DNA from: Chloroflexi bacterium HGW-Chloroflexi-4
GTDB lineage: Bacteria > Chloroflexota > Anaerolineae > Anaerolineales > Anaerolineaceae
Length of the DNA: 64,000 nucleotides
Assembly (NCBI GenBank): GCA_002840715.1
Contig: PHBW01000013.1
Coordinates: 139,445-203,444, forward strand
Direction of reading: 5' to 3'
The notes below the pieces were generated by a model, which saw only the letters and a program-made list of their open reading frames with translations, was not told where the DNA came from and did no database searches. The translations under genes were made by a program, and so were the position numbers. Shown in pieces: positions 53,392 to 62,523 of the stretch; the first letter of the stretch is position 1; each line of letters begins with the position of its first letter.

Positions 53392-54567
53392 TTATTTTCG
53401 CAGGGTTACAAACTCATCTAAATCCGATTTGAGGATGTATTCCAATTCGGCAAAATTATCCTCTCTTGTCTCGACAAATAAAAAGGCAAACACGGGGTAT
53501 TTGTGATAATCAATTTTCCTCAGCTCCAGCGGTTTCTCAAAACAGGCCAGCAGTTTCTCAAAATCAAATGATGCGATCTCATCCGCTTTTTTGCCGGTGG
53601 AATTATCCAGAACCACTACACTGAAGAGCTTGCCCTCTTTGCCGTGGAGCAGTTCAGCCCAATTGGGTTTTTGCTGTTTGAGGTAATAGAGATAAGGGTT
53701 TAAACCGTAAGCCGCATAAGCCAGATCGGGTGTCGAACACCATCCCCCAAAGCGCATGGGGTTGACCTCAATGGGCAGGATTACTCCTTGAACATCCCGT
53801 CTGAGTTCGATGTGCACCGGAAAGTTTTTGGTAGCCGTCAACTGCCCCAGCTTGCCCACAAACTCGGTGAATTCTTTCAGATTGGTCTCGATTATGGCTT
53901 TGGAGGTGGTGTAGACCCGGTCGCTTACGTCATTGTCTGATGAAAATGTGTGATGAAGAATGTTGAGAATAACCGGCTCACCCGTGGAATCAAAATAAGC
54001 ATCCACCGCGAATTCATCCCCTTCGATGCACTGCTCAATGATGAAAGTGCCGGTGCCAAGCACCTCTGCTGGATACAAGCCTTGCATGTGTTCAATTTCT
54101 GCATGAATGGCATCCACTGTCTGCTGCCATTCATCAAGAGTGGAAACTTTATGGACGCCCATGCTAAAAAAGCCCACATTCGGTTTGATGATGAAGGGCA
54201 GCGGCAATCCGTCAATCTGAAAAGACTTCAAATCATCAAGTGACAACTCTTTATAATAAAAATTGGGAAACATGGTTTGTGTCAATTGCCGGAATCTGGC
54301 TTTATTTTTAAACTGATCCAACTTTTTGGGCAGGCTGCTAAAAGGCAGGTTTTGGGCGATCCAGCCAATGGCGTTTTCAGAGGTGGAGTAAAACAAGTGA
54401 GCGTCGGATTCGCGCATCATGCTTACAACCTGCTCTTCACTGATGAGATGGGTGCCAGGCAATAGGTTTAATTTTTTAGCCGAAGCCGTGTTCACCACCG
54501 GAATGTGATGGTCTACAAGAGTCTGTTTGAAAAAATCTGAAATATAAGGTTCATCAACAAAAAACAT
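53392..54567 (-). CDS. ATP-grasp-domain protein
   Basis: A 391-residue ATP-grasp enzyme. PFIIKPNVGFFSMGVHKV is the nucleotide-binding strand-loop, FIIEQCIEGDEFAVDAYF the central lid region, and IELRRDVQG with EVNPMRFGGW the metal-binding end. It would join a carboxylate to an amine or similar nucleophile. The start MFFVDEP at 54567 has AGGA five bases upstream; longer readings lack an SD. The substrate is unknown. It lies 143 bases upstream of the TrpF-like/PfkB pair and may share its pathway. Confidence 0.85.
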   Translation of the reverse strand: MFFVDEPYISDFFKQTLVDHHIPVVNTASAKKLNLLPGTHLISEEQVVSMMRESDAHLFYSTSENAIGWIAQNLPFSSLPKKLDQFKNKARFRQLTQTMFPNFYYKELSLDDLKSFQIDGLPLPFIIKPNVGFFSMGVHKVSTLDEWQQTVDAIHAEIEHMQGLYPAEVLGTGTFIIEQCIEGDEFAVDAYFDSTGEPVILNILHHTFSSDNDVSDRVYTTSKAIIETNLKEFTEFVGKLGQLTATKNFPVHIELRRDVQGVILPIEVNPMRFGGWCSTPDLAYAAYGLNPYLYYLKQQKPNWAELLHGKEGKLFSVVVLDNSTGKKADEIASFDFEKLLACFEKPLELRKIDYHKYPVFAFLFVETREDNFAELEYILKSDLDEFVTLRK

Positions 54568-54805
54568 ATCCATCCTTATGCAGCCATGAGTTTTTGTGAA
54601 AAATTCAAAACCAATTATGCCATCAATTTTCCGAATAATGTCACTTTTTATTGAAAATTCCATCTATGTATAAGAAAGCTAGTAAAACAGTTTCACTTTC
54701 CAAAATTCACGTAAGTCAATATTCTGAAAGAGTTAATCAAGACCCACGTTTATGGTTCTTGAAAATAGTATCGTGTCAAAAAATATTCAGTATCAAGGAG
54801 AAAAA

Positions 54806-55147
54806 ATGCTTCAGACTAAACTCACCACCCTTCAAAGTAAAGAAGAATTAACCAATCTAATTGCAGCAGAAGAAAAAGTTGCCGTGTGCTGCGGACGTAT
54901 GGGTCCGATGTGCATCCCGGTGTATGGTATTTTCGAAGTGTACGAAGAAAAATACCCTGAAATTAAATTCCGCAACATGGATTTCGATACTCCTGACGCA
55001 GACATCATCAAGCAATTGCCTGAATGCCGCGGATTCAACGGTCTGCCCTTCACCGTCTATTATCGTAACGGCAAGGTCGTTAAAGCAACCACCAGTATTC
55101 AATCTGCCAAACAGATCAAAGACATCATTGATGAAGTTTTTGCATAA
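54806..55147 (+). CDS. thioredoxin-fold protein with atypical active site
   Basis: A 113-residue thioredoxin-like protein. The usual WCGPC is replaced by CCGRMGPMC (C28, C29, C36); the cis-Pro segment is GLPFTVYY, and a further Cys lies in PECRGF. AAGGAG precedes ATG 54806. It is followed 52 bases later by an unusual thioredoxin reductase, so the two probably form a dedicated redox pair. Confidence 0.85.
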   Translation: MLQTKLTTLQSKEELTNLIAAEEKVAVCCGRMGPMCIPVYGIFEVYEEKYPEIKFRNMDFDTPDADIIKQLPECRGFNGLPFTVYYRNGKVVKATTSIQSAKQIKDIIDEVFA

Positions 55148-55199
55148 TCATTATGTAATTCAAGATTTAAAACACTCAATATGAAAAGTAGGCAAGGTC

Positions 55200-56126
55200 A
55201 TGGATAACGAACAACAATCATACGATCTCATCATCATAGGCGCAGGTCCGGCGGGGCTGGCAGCAGCGATTTACACTTCAAGGGCTTCGCTTTCGACACT
55301 GGTGATTGATGAATCCATGGCAGGCGGGCAAGTTAAAACGACCCATCAAGTGGCCAACTATCCCGGTTTTGTTGATCCAATCGCCGGTCACGAACTGGCG
55401 CGCAACATGCGCGATCAAGCCGCCCGGTTCGGCACCCGTTTTGAACTGGCAGCCGAAATATCAGCGATTCAGCTTGATAAACCGGAAAAAACGGTGACCA
55501 TAGACAGCACCCAGTATTCAACCCGAAACATTATCCTGGCAACCGGGTCATCTCCCCGCTTATTGAATGTGCCAGGCGAAATCGAATACAAAGGGTCGGG
55601 TGTTTCTTTCTGCGCCACCTGTGATGGAGAGTTCTACAAAGATAAAGATGTGACCGTGATTGGCGGCGGCAACAGCGCCATGGAAGAATCTTTATTACTG
55701 CTGCAAATGGTCAAATCACTTACCGTCATCCATCAGTTTGATGAGCTGCAGGCAGAAAAAATAACTGCAAACAAAGTGTTAAACAACCCGAAAACGAAAA
55801 TATTATGGTCGCATGAACCGCGCGAGTTTATCAAGAGCGGCGAAAAAATGGTCACCAAGGCAGAAAACCTGAAAACAAAAGAAATCGTTACCCTCGAATC
55901 GGATGGCATCTTTATTTTTGCCGGTATGGTTCCGAACACAACTTTGTTTAAAAACTCAAGCTTGAACTTATCAGAACAGGGTTACATTCTGGCCAACGAA
56001 AATATGGAAACAAATTTAAGCGGTGTTTATGCAGCCGGAGATGTTCGTGTCAAAAAGTACCGGCAAATCACAACAGCCATCAGCGACGGCACTATTGCAG
56101 CGTTGAGCATCATTCAAAAAAGATAA
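55200..56126 (+). CDS. thioredoxin reductase-like flavoprotein
   Basis: A 308-residue low-molecular-weight TrxR with FAD motif IIGAGPAGLAA, redox pair C138-A-T-C141 and GGGNSAMEE. The HRRxxxR motif that grips the NADPH 2'-phosphate is replaced by HQFDELQ (178-184), so NADPH is unlikely as donor. NADH or another donor such as ferredoxin is possible; altered reductases of this kind have been described from anaerobes. It is probably cotranscribed with the atypical thioredoxin. Confidence 0.9.
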   Translation: MDNEQQSYDLIIIGAGPAGLAAAIYTSRASLSTLVIDESMAGGQVKTTHQVANYPGFVDPIAGHELARNMRDQAARFGTRFELAAEISAIQLDKPEKTVTIDSTQYSTRNIILATGSSPRLLNVPGEIEYKGSGVSFCATCDGEFYKDKDVTVIGGGNSAMEESLLLLQMVKSLTVIHQFDELQAEKITANKVLNNPKTKILWSHEPREFIKSGEKMVTKAENLKTKEIVTLESDGIFIFAGMVPNTTLFKNSSLNLSEQGYILANENMETNLSGVYAAGDVRVKKYRQITTAISDGTIAALSIIQKR

Positions 56127-56179
56127 GCAATATACATTAAAAACGGGTATCAAGGTTCTTCTGAAAGGTGAGGTGGTTT

Positions 56180-56587
56180 ATGGGTACAGCAACGGTCAAA
56201 TGGATCGGCGGCAAACAATTTGTCGGAATTGACTCCACCAAACACTCGGTGGTTCTTTCAACACCGGATGAAGGTGTTGGCATCAAACCCTCCGAGCTGC
56301 TGCTGATTGCAGTGGCATCCTGCACGGCCGTGGATGTCGTGGAAATACTCGAGAAAAAACGGATGCCGCTCACCTATCTTGAAATCAGCGCAACAGGCGA
56401 GCAAGATCAAGATCCCCCCTGGACCTTTCGAAAGGTACATATCAATTACCGCGTAAGCGGCAAAGACCTGACCGAAAAAGCGGTGTCTCAAGCCATTCAA
56501 CTTTCTGAAGAAAAATATTGTTCCGTAGCCGCCACCATTCGCGCAACGGCTCAAATTTCAACCGCTTTTGAAATAGTGCCTGAATAA
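56180..56587 (+). CDS. OsmC-family protein, second paralog
   Basis: A 135-residue OsmC-fold protein with the Cys helix VASCTAVDVVEILEKKRM and SEEKYCSVAATI. The start is ATG 56180 (GAGG upstream), not GTG 56168. It would detoxify organic hydroperoxides, possibly with electrons from the adjacent thioredoxin system. It resembles the 9666 gene. Confidence 0.88.
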   Translation: MGTATVKWIGGKQFVGIDSTKHSVVLSTPDEGVGIKPSELLLIAVASCTAVDVVEILEKKRMPLTYLEISATGEQDQDPPWTFRKVHINYRVSGKDLTEKAVSQAIQLSEEKYCSVAATIRATAQISTAFEIVPE

Positions 56588-56605
56588 CTGCCTATCAAAC
56601 TGGAA

Positions 56606-56643
56606 TAAAAATGGATCAATTGTGAAAATTGATCCATTTTTTT
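56606..56643 (+). terminator. terminator of the trx-trxR-osmC group
   Basis: AAAAATGGATCAATT pairs with AATTGATCCATTTTT, with T continuing. Confidence 0.9.
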
Positions 56644-56658
56644 GTTATCTGTAACGCT

Positions 56659-57204
56659 CTACTTATCGAGAAGATAGAGGACTAAATGCTTCAGCTTTAC
56701 TTGCTTGAGTTCCTTCAATCCGGCTAGTTTCGCTGCCGTAGCAATTTTTTCGCTTGCCAGGCGGTGCTCCAGCGGCGGACCGAATTCCCCGACCTCATAA
56801 GGCCATTCAAGAATTGCAATGCGCTGTTTGGCAACCCGACTAGCCTCGCTAATTGCCTTTTCTAAATCATCCACCTCATGCAGCAATAGACCCATAAAAA
56901 CGATATCAAATGCGTTATCTTCAAAAGACAGCTTTTCAGCAACACCTATGCGAAACTCCGCTGTTGGCACAAACATCTGTGCGGCTGGGATCATGTCCGG
57001 GTTCACATCCAAACCGGTGACTTGTAGACCTTTGGCTGCGAACTGTTCGGCAAACAATCCAGACCCCGTACCTATATCCAGCAGCGTATTTGGTTCATTC
57101 ACACCCGCCAAAACCAAGCCAACCACCCGCCATACTTCCATACGCTCGATCCGGTCAGGGTCGCGCAATCTTTCAATTTCTCGATTATACCTTTTTTCGT
57201 GCAT
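56659..57204 (-). CDS. class I SAM-dependent methyltransferase
   Basis: A 181-residue methyltransferase with SAM motif LLDIGTGSGLFAEQF, acidic loop GLDVNPDM and FMGLLLHEVDD. The substrate is unknown. GAGAGGTG lies before ATG 57204. It follows the AhpD-like gene by 31 bases, so they are likely one unit. Confidence 0.9.
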   Translation of the reverse strand: MHEKRYNREIERLRDPDRIERMEVWRVVGLVLAGVNEPNTLLDIGTGSGLFAEQFAAKGLQVTGLDVNPDMIPAAQMFVPTAEFRIGVAEKLSFEDNAFDIVFMGLLLHEVDDLEKAISEASRVAKQRIAILEWPYEVGEFGPPLEHRLASEKIATAAKLAGLKELKQVKLKHLVLYLLDK

Positions 57205-57235
57205 GACACCTCTCTATTTAACTGCGTTGTCAAAA

Positions 57236-57784
57236 TCAATGGTCCATAAAACCGGCAGGCGGAATTCCAAGTGCTTGAATCAACCTAGCCCAATAATTCA
57301 CCTGTGCCGCCGTACTTGCAAGTATAACCATTTCACGTTCATTAAAATGGGTTTTCAGTTTCTCAATAAATGACGGGTGAAATTTTAACGGTGTTTGCGA
57401 TATTAATCTTGCATAATCTATCGCCAACAATTCACGTTCTGAAAAAGTTATTATAACTGCCGGTTCTTTTTGACCCTTTAGCGCCGACATCTCATCTTCA
57501 GTAATATGTTTGTCTTGATAATGATGGCTATTCATGTCAATACAAAATGGACAGGCTGCGGCATAAGATGCCTGGATACGCACGATTTTCAAAATTCGTT
57601 CATCCAGTTTTCCATCTTTGTGGGCAACCAACGACTCCAACAAACCTGAACCAACAGCCGCCTTGGGATACCAGGCTAGTATTTTGGCTGGCAGCATGTC
57701 TTTGCCTGTAATCCTTTTTGAGATCCAGATACCAATCCGCAAAAATAGCGGAATTTTAACAGGTGCATTAATGAAGGCTTCCAT
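57236..57784 (-). CDS. AhpD-like carboxymuconolactone decarboxylase-family protein
   Basis: A protein of about 182 residues with the AhpD motif CPFCIDMNSH (Cys pair and His relay), the redox-active site of alkylhydroperoxidase partners. Three ATGs stand in a row at 57790, 57787 and 57784; the third is five bases from AGGA and is preferred. It fits the antioxidant theme of this cluster. Confidence 0.87.
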   Translation of the reverse strand: MEAFINAPVKIPLFLRIGIWISKRITGKDMLPAKILAWYPKAAVGSGLLESLVAHKDGKLDERILKIVRIQASYAAACPFCIDMNSHHYQDKHITEDEMSALKGQKEPAVIITFSERELLAIDYARLISQTPLKFHPSFIEKLKTHFNEREMVILASTAAQVNYWARLIQALGIPPAGFMDH

Positions 57785-57920
57785 CATCATCCTTTTTCTC
57801 TATTTACCGAAAACCTGATCTGTCAATTCTCACTGTAAATGTAACTTCTTTGAATCCATCACATCTATTACTTTGATGCAGATAATACAGAAAAGTTAAA
57901 TCCCTAAGGAGGATACTATT

Positions 57921-58124
57921 ATGAAAACAAATGAATCTGGTTTGGATCGCATTATCCGAGTTGTTACCGGTGCTGCCCTATTGGCTCTTTACTTTACCCA
58001 GGTTGTTTCCGGCGGGCTTGGAATTGCCGCAGTCGTGATTGGGGCCGTGCTTCTCATCACCGGAGTGGTTGGCTTTTGCCCTCTTTATGGCTTATTAAGG
58101 ATCAATACAAATAAAAAATCATAA
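57921..58124 (+). CDS. DUF2892 membrane protein
   Basis: A 67-residue protein with two helices and the family ending GFCPLYGLLRIN. DUF2892 modules occur alone or attached to rhodanese and thioredoxin domains. AAGGAGG precedes the ATG. A thioredoxin-DUF2892 fusion follows directly. Confidence 0.88.
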   Translation: MKTNESGLDRIIRVVTGAALLALYFTQVVSGGLGIAAVVIGAVLLITGVVGFCPLYGLLRINTNKKS

Positions 58125-58144
58125 ACACTATTCACCCCATCCCC

Positions 58145-58171
58145 TCAGGGACGCAGTACTGCGCCCCTGAT
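58145..58171 (+). other. hairpin between the DUF2892 genes
   Basis: TCAGGGACGCA pairs with TGCGCCCCTGA around a short GTAC loop, with one mismatch. No strong T-run follows, so partial termination or mRNA stabilisation is possible. Confidence 0.5.
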
Positions 58172-58188
58172 TTATTAAAAGGAGCCTC

Positions 58189-58719
58189 ATGAAAAAACTG
58201 GAATTTCAAAGAAAAATAAAATACAATCCCAGACCGGTGATTGTGGATTTATGGGCACCCTGGTGCTCACCCTGCAAAGCCATGGCACCGGGATTTAAAG
58301 CAGTCAGTCAAAAATACAGCGGCCAGGTGGATGTTTTAAAGATCAACGTGGATGAATCGCCTGACGTGATGAAAGAACTGGGGGTGATGTCGATTCCAAC
58401 TGTCGTCGGGTTTGCCAAAGGCGAAGAAATCTTACGCCGCACCGGCATGCAAACCCAGGGGATGCTTGAATTCTTTTTTGAAACAACCCTCAGTCAGAAA
58501 AAACCGGCCATCATGCCCCCTGCACCGGCAACAAGAGTGTTCCGCACCCTATTAGGGTTGGGGGTCGCTGCCGTTGGTTGGTTTGCCTGGCAGTCCATCC
58601 TGATCGTTGCAGCCGGCGGCATCATAGTTTTCAGCGGATATTATGACCGCTGCCCCATTTTCAGAGCAATTGCGCCGCGGATTAAGAACTTGCTTAAAGC
58701 TAAACAGAGTGGAAATTAA
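58189..58719 (+). CDS. thioredoxin fused to a DUF2892-like membrane domain
   Basis: A 176-residue protein. Residues 1-105 are a thioredoxin with WCSPC (25-29) and cis-Pro SIPTVV. Residues about 116-166 contain two helices and DRCPIFRAI, which mirrors FCPLYGLL of the preceding DUF2892 protein. The thioredoxin domain should face the cytoplasm, because there is no signal peptide. It follows the DUF2892 gene by 64 bases. Confidence 0.88.
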   Translation: MKKLEFQRKIKYNPRPVIVDLWAPWCSPCKAMAPGFKAVSQKYSGQVDVLKINVDESPDVMKELGVMSIPTVVGFAKGEEILRRTGMQTQGMLEFFFETTLSQKKPAIMPPAPATRVFRTLLGLGVAAVGWFAWQSILIVAAGGIIVFSGYYDRCPIFRAIAPRIKNLLKAKQSGN

Positions 58720-58983
58720 GAAGGTTAATTCTGGTATGATCGTCCAAACCAAATATTTTTTAGCCGGTAAATAATCCAATCTTTCATGGTTTAACAAAAT
58801 CAAGATTTTTTAATTTACTCAATTACCATACACATTAGAATAAACTTTCCGATAATAATTACAAGCCTTATAATATGTGTATTAGAATTATCCATAATTG
58901 AGCAATTAATTTGGATAGTAGATTTTTCAACTAGTGAATGGAATTTACTCAGTTCCTGTTGACGAATTTGGTGGGATCCAAAC

Positions 58984-59532
58984 TTGAAAATATCTGACTA
59001 TACTGACGACGAACTAGTTTCTCATTGCATTGCCGGCCAGCAATCAGCATGGGAGGAATTAATTGCGCGTTATGAAAAACTGATCTACTCCACGGCTCTG
59101 CGTACTGGGCTGGCGCCTTACGAGGCGGATGAAGTTTTTCAGAATGTTTGTATGATTTTACTTAAGGAACTCAAGCAATTACGGAAGACAAAGAGTTTGG
59201 GCGCATGGCTGGTCACGACCACTCGCAGAGAATGTTGGGCGTTATGGAGAAAAGATAAAGCTAAACTTGAAGAATTGGATGAAAAAATTGCCTCTGACGA
59301 ATTGCCTGAAGAAATAGCCCTACATTTTGAAGACGCGAAAAAAGTATTATCAGCGTTCAAACAATTACCTGATCCCTGTCACAAACTTCTGTGGCGACTA
59401 TATTTTGATGAGGAGAAATCCTCATATGCTGAAATTGCCCGTGATTTAAATATTCCACCAAACAGCATAGGCCCAACTCGGTCACGTTGTCTGGAAAAGT
59501 TAAAAACTATTTTGATTAGTAAACAATTTTGA
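58984..59532 (+). CDS. ECF-type RNA polymerase sigma factor
   Basis: A 182-residue sigma-70-family factor with region 2 (WEELIARYEKLIYSTALRTG, then WLVTTTRRECWALWR) and region 4 (AEIARDLNIPPNSIGPTRSR). It starts at TTG, with GGTGGG upstream. It overlaps or abuts the anti-sigma gene, forming a coupled pair. The target genes are unknown; the -10 CGTC-like promoter motif was not looked for systematically. Confidence 0.9.
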   Translation: MKISDYTDDELVSHCIAGQQSAWEELIARYEKLIYSTALRTGLAPYEADEVFQNVCMILLKELKQLRKTKSLGAWLVTTTRRECWALWRKDKAKLEELDEKIASDELPEEIALHFEDAKKVLSAFKQLPDPCHKLLWRLYFDEEKSSYAEIARDLNIPPNSIGPTRSRCLEKLKTILISKQF

Positions 59533-60647
59533 AATTAGTGAAAAAGCATACAATGGATAAACTTGAGCATTACTCAACCGAACAACTCATAGATTATCTG
59601 GAAGGTCGCCTAGACGACTCCTCCAGTGCTGAGTTGTCACAGCATCTTGAAAGTGGATGCATGGTTTGTAATGACGCGACTACAACTTACAGACGAATGT
59701 TATCAGCCATCGAAACCCTGCATCAGAAATCTCCATCATACAGCGCACATAAAAAGGTGATCCAAGCTTATTCAGACCGATATGCATCAAAACCAAAAAT
59801 AAGGTGGCAGCCTTACTTGAGACCTGCTTTCATTTCGTTTACAGTTCTTGTTTTAATCACCTTTGTCTTTCTTTTCAACCTTAATCCGAGCGTTGTGTAT
59901 GCCGGGTATCTGGAAAATGTTACCGGACAAGTTGAAATGTTTAATCCAACCACAGGTTCATGGGATAGCATATCAACTGGTCAATCTGTACCTGTCGATG
60001 CAACAATCCGCACTTTAACTGAATCAAAGGCAACACTTAAATTCCCAGGCGGAGAACAAACGATCTTAGGGTCAAACTCTGAAGTAGATCTTTTGAGGTT
60101 AACACAAACTAATGGGTTATGGGAAATAACTCTCGAACTAATGAACGGACAAACCGAAAATCAAACTGCTCAAGATACGGATTCATTTTCGGTACGAACA
60201 CAAACCGGCATTGCTCACAGCGATAATGCCCACTTTGTAATGAAGATATTTTCAGACGGATCAGCAGAGACTCGTGTTCTTGAAGGTCAGGTGGAAGTAA
60301 GAACTCAATCGCAAAGTAAAAAAATTCATTCTGGTGAAACTACAATCTTCCCTTCACCAAATTCTTCAAATCTATTGCCTGATAAAAATGAAGACTATTT
60401 TGAATTTGTGCCAAAGCCATCAACGGAAGGATCAGAAACTGAAGAAATGACAGTAACGCCCACAGGGACACCAAAAGACAATTTTAAACCGACGCGAACA
60501 CCCACCCCAAGGATTACGCCAATTTCTTCCATCCCAACTAACAGCTCAGAGAATTCGACCAATTCTGATATTGATTGTAGCCCGGGAAGTTCTGATGGCG
60601 CTGGAAATTCAGAAAACGCCAGCAATTCTGACAAAGCATGCAAATAA
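59529..60647 (+). CDS. anti-sigma factor with FecR-like domain
   Basis: A protein of about 372 residues. The N-terminal zinc anti-sigma motif HLESGCMVC (HxxxCxxC) binds the sigma factor, one membrane helix spans about 95-116, and a FecR-type beta domain (about 125-275) is outside, followed by a Thr/Pro and Ser/Asn-rich tail. TTG 59529 overlaps the sigma stop (TTGA); ATG 59553 is an alternative. It should hold the sigma factor until an envelope signal is sensed. Confidence 0.88.
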   Translation: MKLVKKHTMDKLEHYSTEQLIDYLEGRLDDSSSAELSQHLESGCMVCNDATTTYRRMLSAIETLHQKSPSYSAHKKVIQAYSDRYASKPKIRWQPYLRPAFISFTVLVLITFVFLFNLNPSVVYAGYLENVTGQVEMFNPTTGSWDSISTGQSVPVDATIRTLTESKATLKFPGGEQTILGSNSEVDLLRLTQTNGLWEITLELMNGQTENQTAQDTDSFSVRTQTGIAHSDNAHFVMKIFSDGSAETRVLEGQVEVRTQSQSKKIHSGETTIFPSPNSSNLLPDKNEDYFEFVPKPSTEGSETEEMTVTPTGTPKDNFKPTRTPTPRITPISSIPTNSSENSTNSDIDCSPGSSDGAGNSENASNSDKACK

Positions 60648-60746
60648 ATCAAAACTCGATGTACTATGTTTGATTTTTTGTACTCTTATTTATCAAGAAG
60701 TTAATTATTGGTAGTTTACTGGTAAATTTATTGGTAGTGATTGAGC

Positions 60747-60785
60747 AATTGCGGCTCCCTGGTACTCGGGGAGCCGCAATTTTTA
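60747..60785 (+). terminator. strong terminator between anti-sigma gene and serA
   Basis: AATTGCGGCTCCC pairs with GGGAGCCGCAATT, followed by TTTTT, 100 bases after the anti-sigma stop. It may also stop serA transcription. Confidence 0.85.
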
Positions 60786-60819
60786 ACCTGTACCTTGTGG
60801 GCAAAGCATTTGATCTTGA

Positions 60820-62028
60820 TCAAGATAATACGCGCACCTTGATAGTACCTGGTACAGCCCAGAGGGCCGCTAAGATTTCATTGTTGATGGTTCCACTGAC
60901 GTCAAAAATAGCGTAGCCGATATCTTGTGTGGTCCGCAGCGACTGACCGGTGATATTGAAATCGCTGGCGGCAAACACGCGGCTGACTCCTGCAATGATG
61001 CCGGCAACATTTTTGTGAATGTGTAAAATGCGGTGGCTGTCCATTTGCTGCTGCAACTCGATCTGCGGAAAATTAACGCTCAACCTTGTATCGCCTCTGG
61101 AGAGAAAATGAAGCATCTTGCTTGAAACGAATTCAGAAATCTCTCGCTGTGCTTCTTGAGTACTTCCGGCAACATGTGGGGTGAGAATGGTGTTGGGCAT
61201 CCCTTGCAATGGAGAGTGAAATTTCTCGCCGCTGTCAGGTTCGACCGGAAAGACATCCACGGCCACTCCTTTCAGCTTTCCACTCTGCACTCGCGCCGCC
61301 AATGCATCAATATCAACCACGAAGCCGCGGCTTAGATTGATGAATATTGCATCCGGTTTCATCATTTGAAACTGCGGCTCACCAATCAGACCGGCATTTT
61401 CTGGCAGACCGCTGACATGCACACTGACCACGTCTGCCACTCGCAGTGCTTCTTCCATGCTGCTCATGCGCACGGCATTGCCCAGACTAAGTTTTTCACA
61501 ACTGTCATAATAGACCACGTTCATCCCCAGGCTTTCGGCAAGCACACTTAATTGTGAACCGATATTGCCGTAGCCAATGATCCCCAGGGTTTTGCCACGC
61601 AGCTCAACAGATCCTGAGGCGGTCTTCTTCCAGATGCCCTGGTGCATTTCATTGTTGCGATCAGGGATAAAACGCAGTAGCGCCAGCATGTGACCCAATG
61701 CGAGTTCAGCGACGCTGCGTGTGTTTGAAAAAGGCGCGTTAAAGACCGGAATGCCCGCCTCTGAACTGGCAGCCAGATCAATTTTGTCAGTACCAATGCA
61801 AAACGCTCCGATGACACTCAGGTTCTTTGAACTGTTTATCATCTCGGCGGTCACTTCAGTTTTGGAGCGAACCCCCAATGCCACAACATCTTTTAACGTT
61901 TCTTGAAGTTCTGACTTGCCCAGGCTTTTACTGAGGCATTCAACCTCGTATCCATGGGCTTCAAATGCACGGCATGCGTCGTTATGGATGTTTTCGAGCA
62001 GTAAAATTTTACCTTTTCCGTTGGCCAT
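60820..62028 (-). CDS. serA: D-3-phosphoglycerate dehydrogenase
   Basis: A 402-residue D-2-hydroxyacid dehydrogenase close in length to the E. coli SerA type: NAD motif GIIGYGNIGSQL, catalytic NLSRG and TPHVAGST segments, and a C-terminal ACT domain (about 325-402) for serine feedback. It oxidises 3-phosphoglycerate in the first step of serine synthesis; such enzymes can also reduce 2-oxoglutarate. GGAG precedes ATG 62028. It is divergent from an FAD-linked 2-hydroxyacid dehydrogenase. Confidence 0.93.
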   Translation of the reverse strand: MANGKGKILLLENIHNDACRAFEAHGYEVECLSKSLGKSELQETLKDVVALGVRSKTEVTAEMINSSKNLSVIGAFCIGTDKIDLAASSEAGIPVFNAPFSNTRSVAELALGHMLALLRFIPDRNNEMHQGIWKKTASGSVELRGKTLGIIGYGNIGSQLSVLAESLGMNVVYYDSCEKLSLGNAVRMSSMEEALRVADVVSVHVSGLPENAGLIGEPQFQMMKPDAIFINLSRGFVVDIDALAARVQSGKLKGVAVDVFPVEPDSGEKFHSPLQGMPNTILTPHVAGSTQEAQREISEFVSSKMLHFLSRGDTRLSVNFPQIELQQQMDSHRILHIHKNVAGIIAGVSRVFAASDFNITGQSLRTTQDIGYAIFDVSGTINNEILAALWAVPGTIKVRVLS

Positions 62029-62523
62029 GATTTAGAACTCCGTTTCAATGATGAATTTATAATTGCAATTCATTTCTCCTGAAAAAATTGGAAAAATGTT
62101 TATTTTTATATAAATTGATAAAATATGGTTTCTAAAGTTCCTATTGTAAAGTATGCCCCCATTCTGATGTTAGTTAAAAAAACAGCAAAGATTTACACTT
62201 TATCTTATGAAACTGGTCAAAAGAACACTGGACCATTCACCGCAACCGATCAGATAATGTGCAAATAATGTCAGGCTGGTTTTAACACTAACCAAGGTGG
62301 ACAATAATGACTCTATTATACGCAAAAATGGTTGTCTAGACGAATTGCTTTTTTCTAATTCTAAAGGTATTATTACACAATCTTTATAAATAAGGCAGAC
62401 ATAATTTAGTTAAGATTTTATTAAAACCAATTAAGTAACTATTGGCTACATATTTATTTTGCCATTATACTTTCTTGAAATCCCCGTTAAAGAACTGGTT
62501 CTTGATCAGGAGAAATAATCATT
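62029..62523. other. divergent promoter region between serA and the FAD oxidase
   Basis: This 495-base AT-rich spacer carries the palindrome AATTGCAATT (62061-62070) beside a possible serA -10 (TATAAA on the minus strand). At the other end TTGGCT (62442-62447), 18 bases and TATACT (62466-62471) form a promoter for the oxidase. Short frames such as MKLVKRTLDHSP have no support. Confidence 0.5.
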
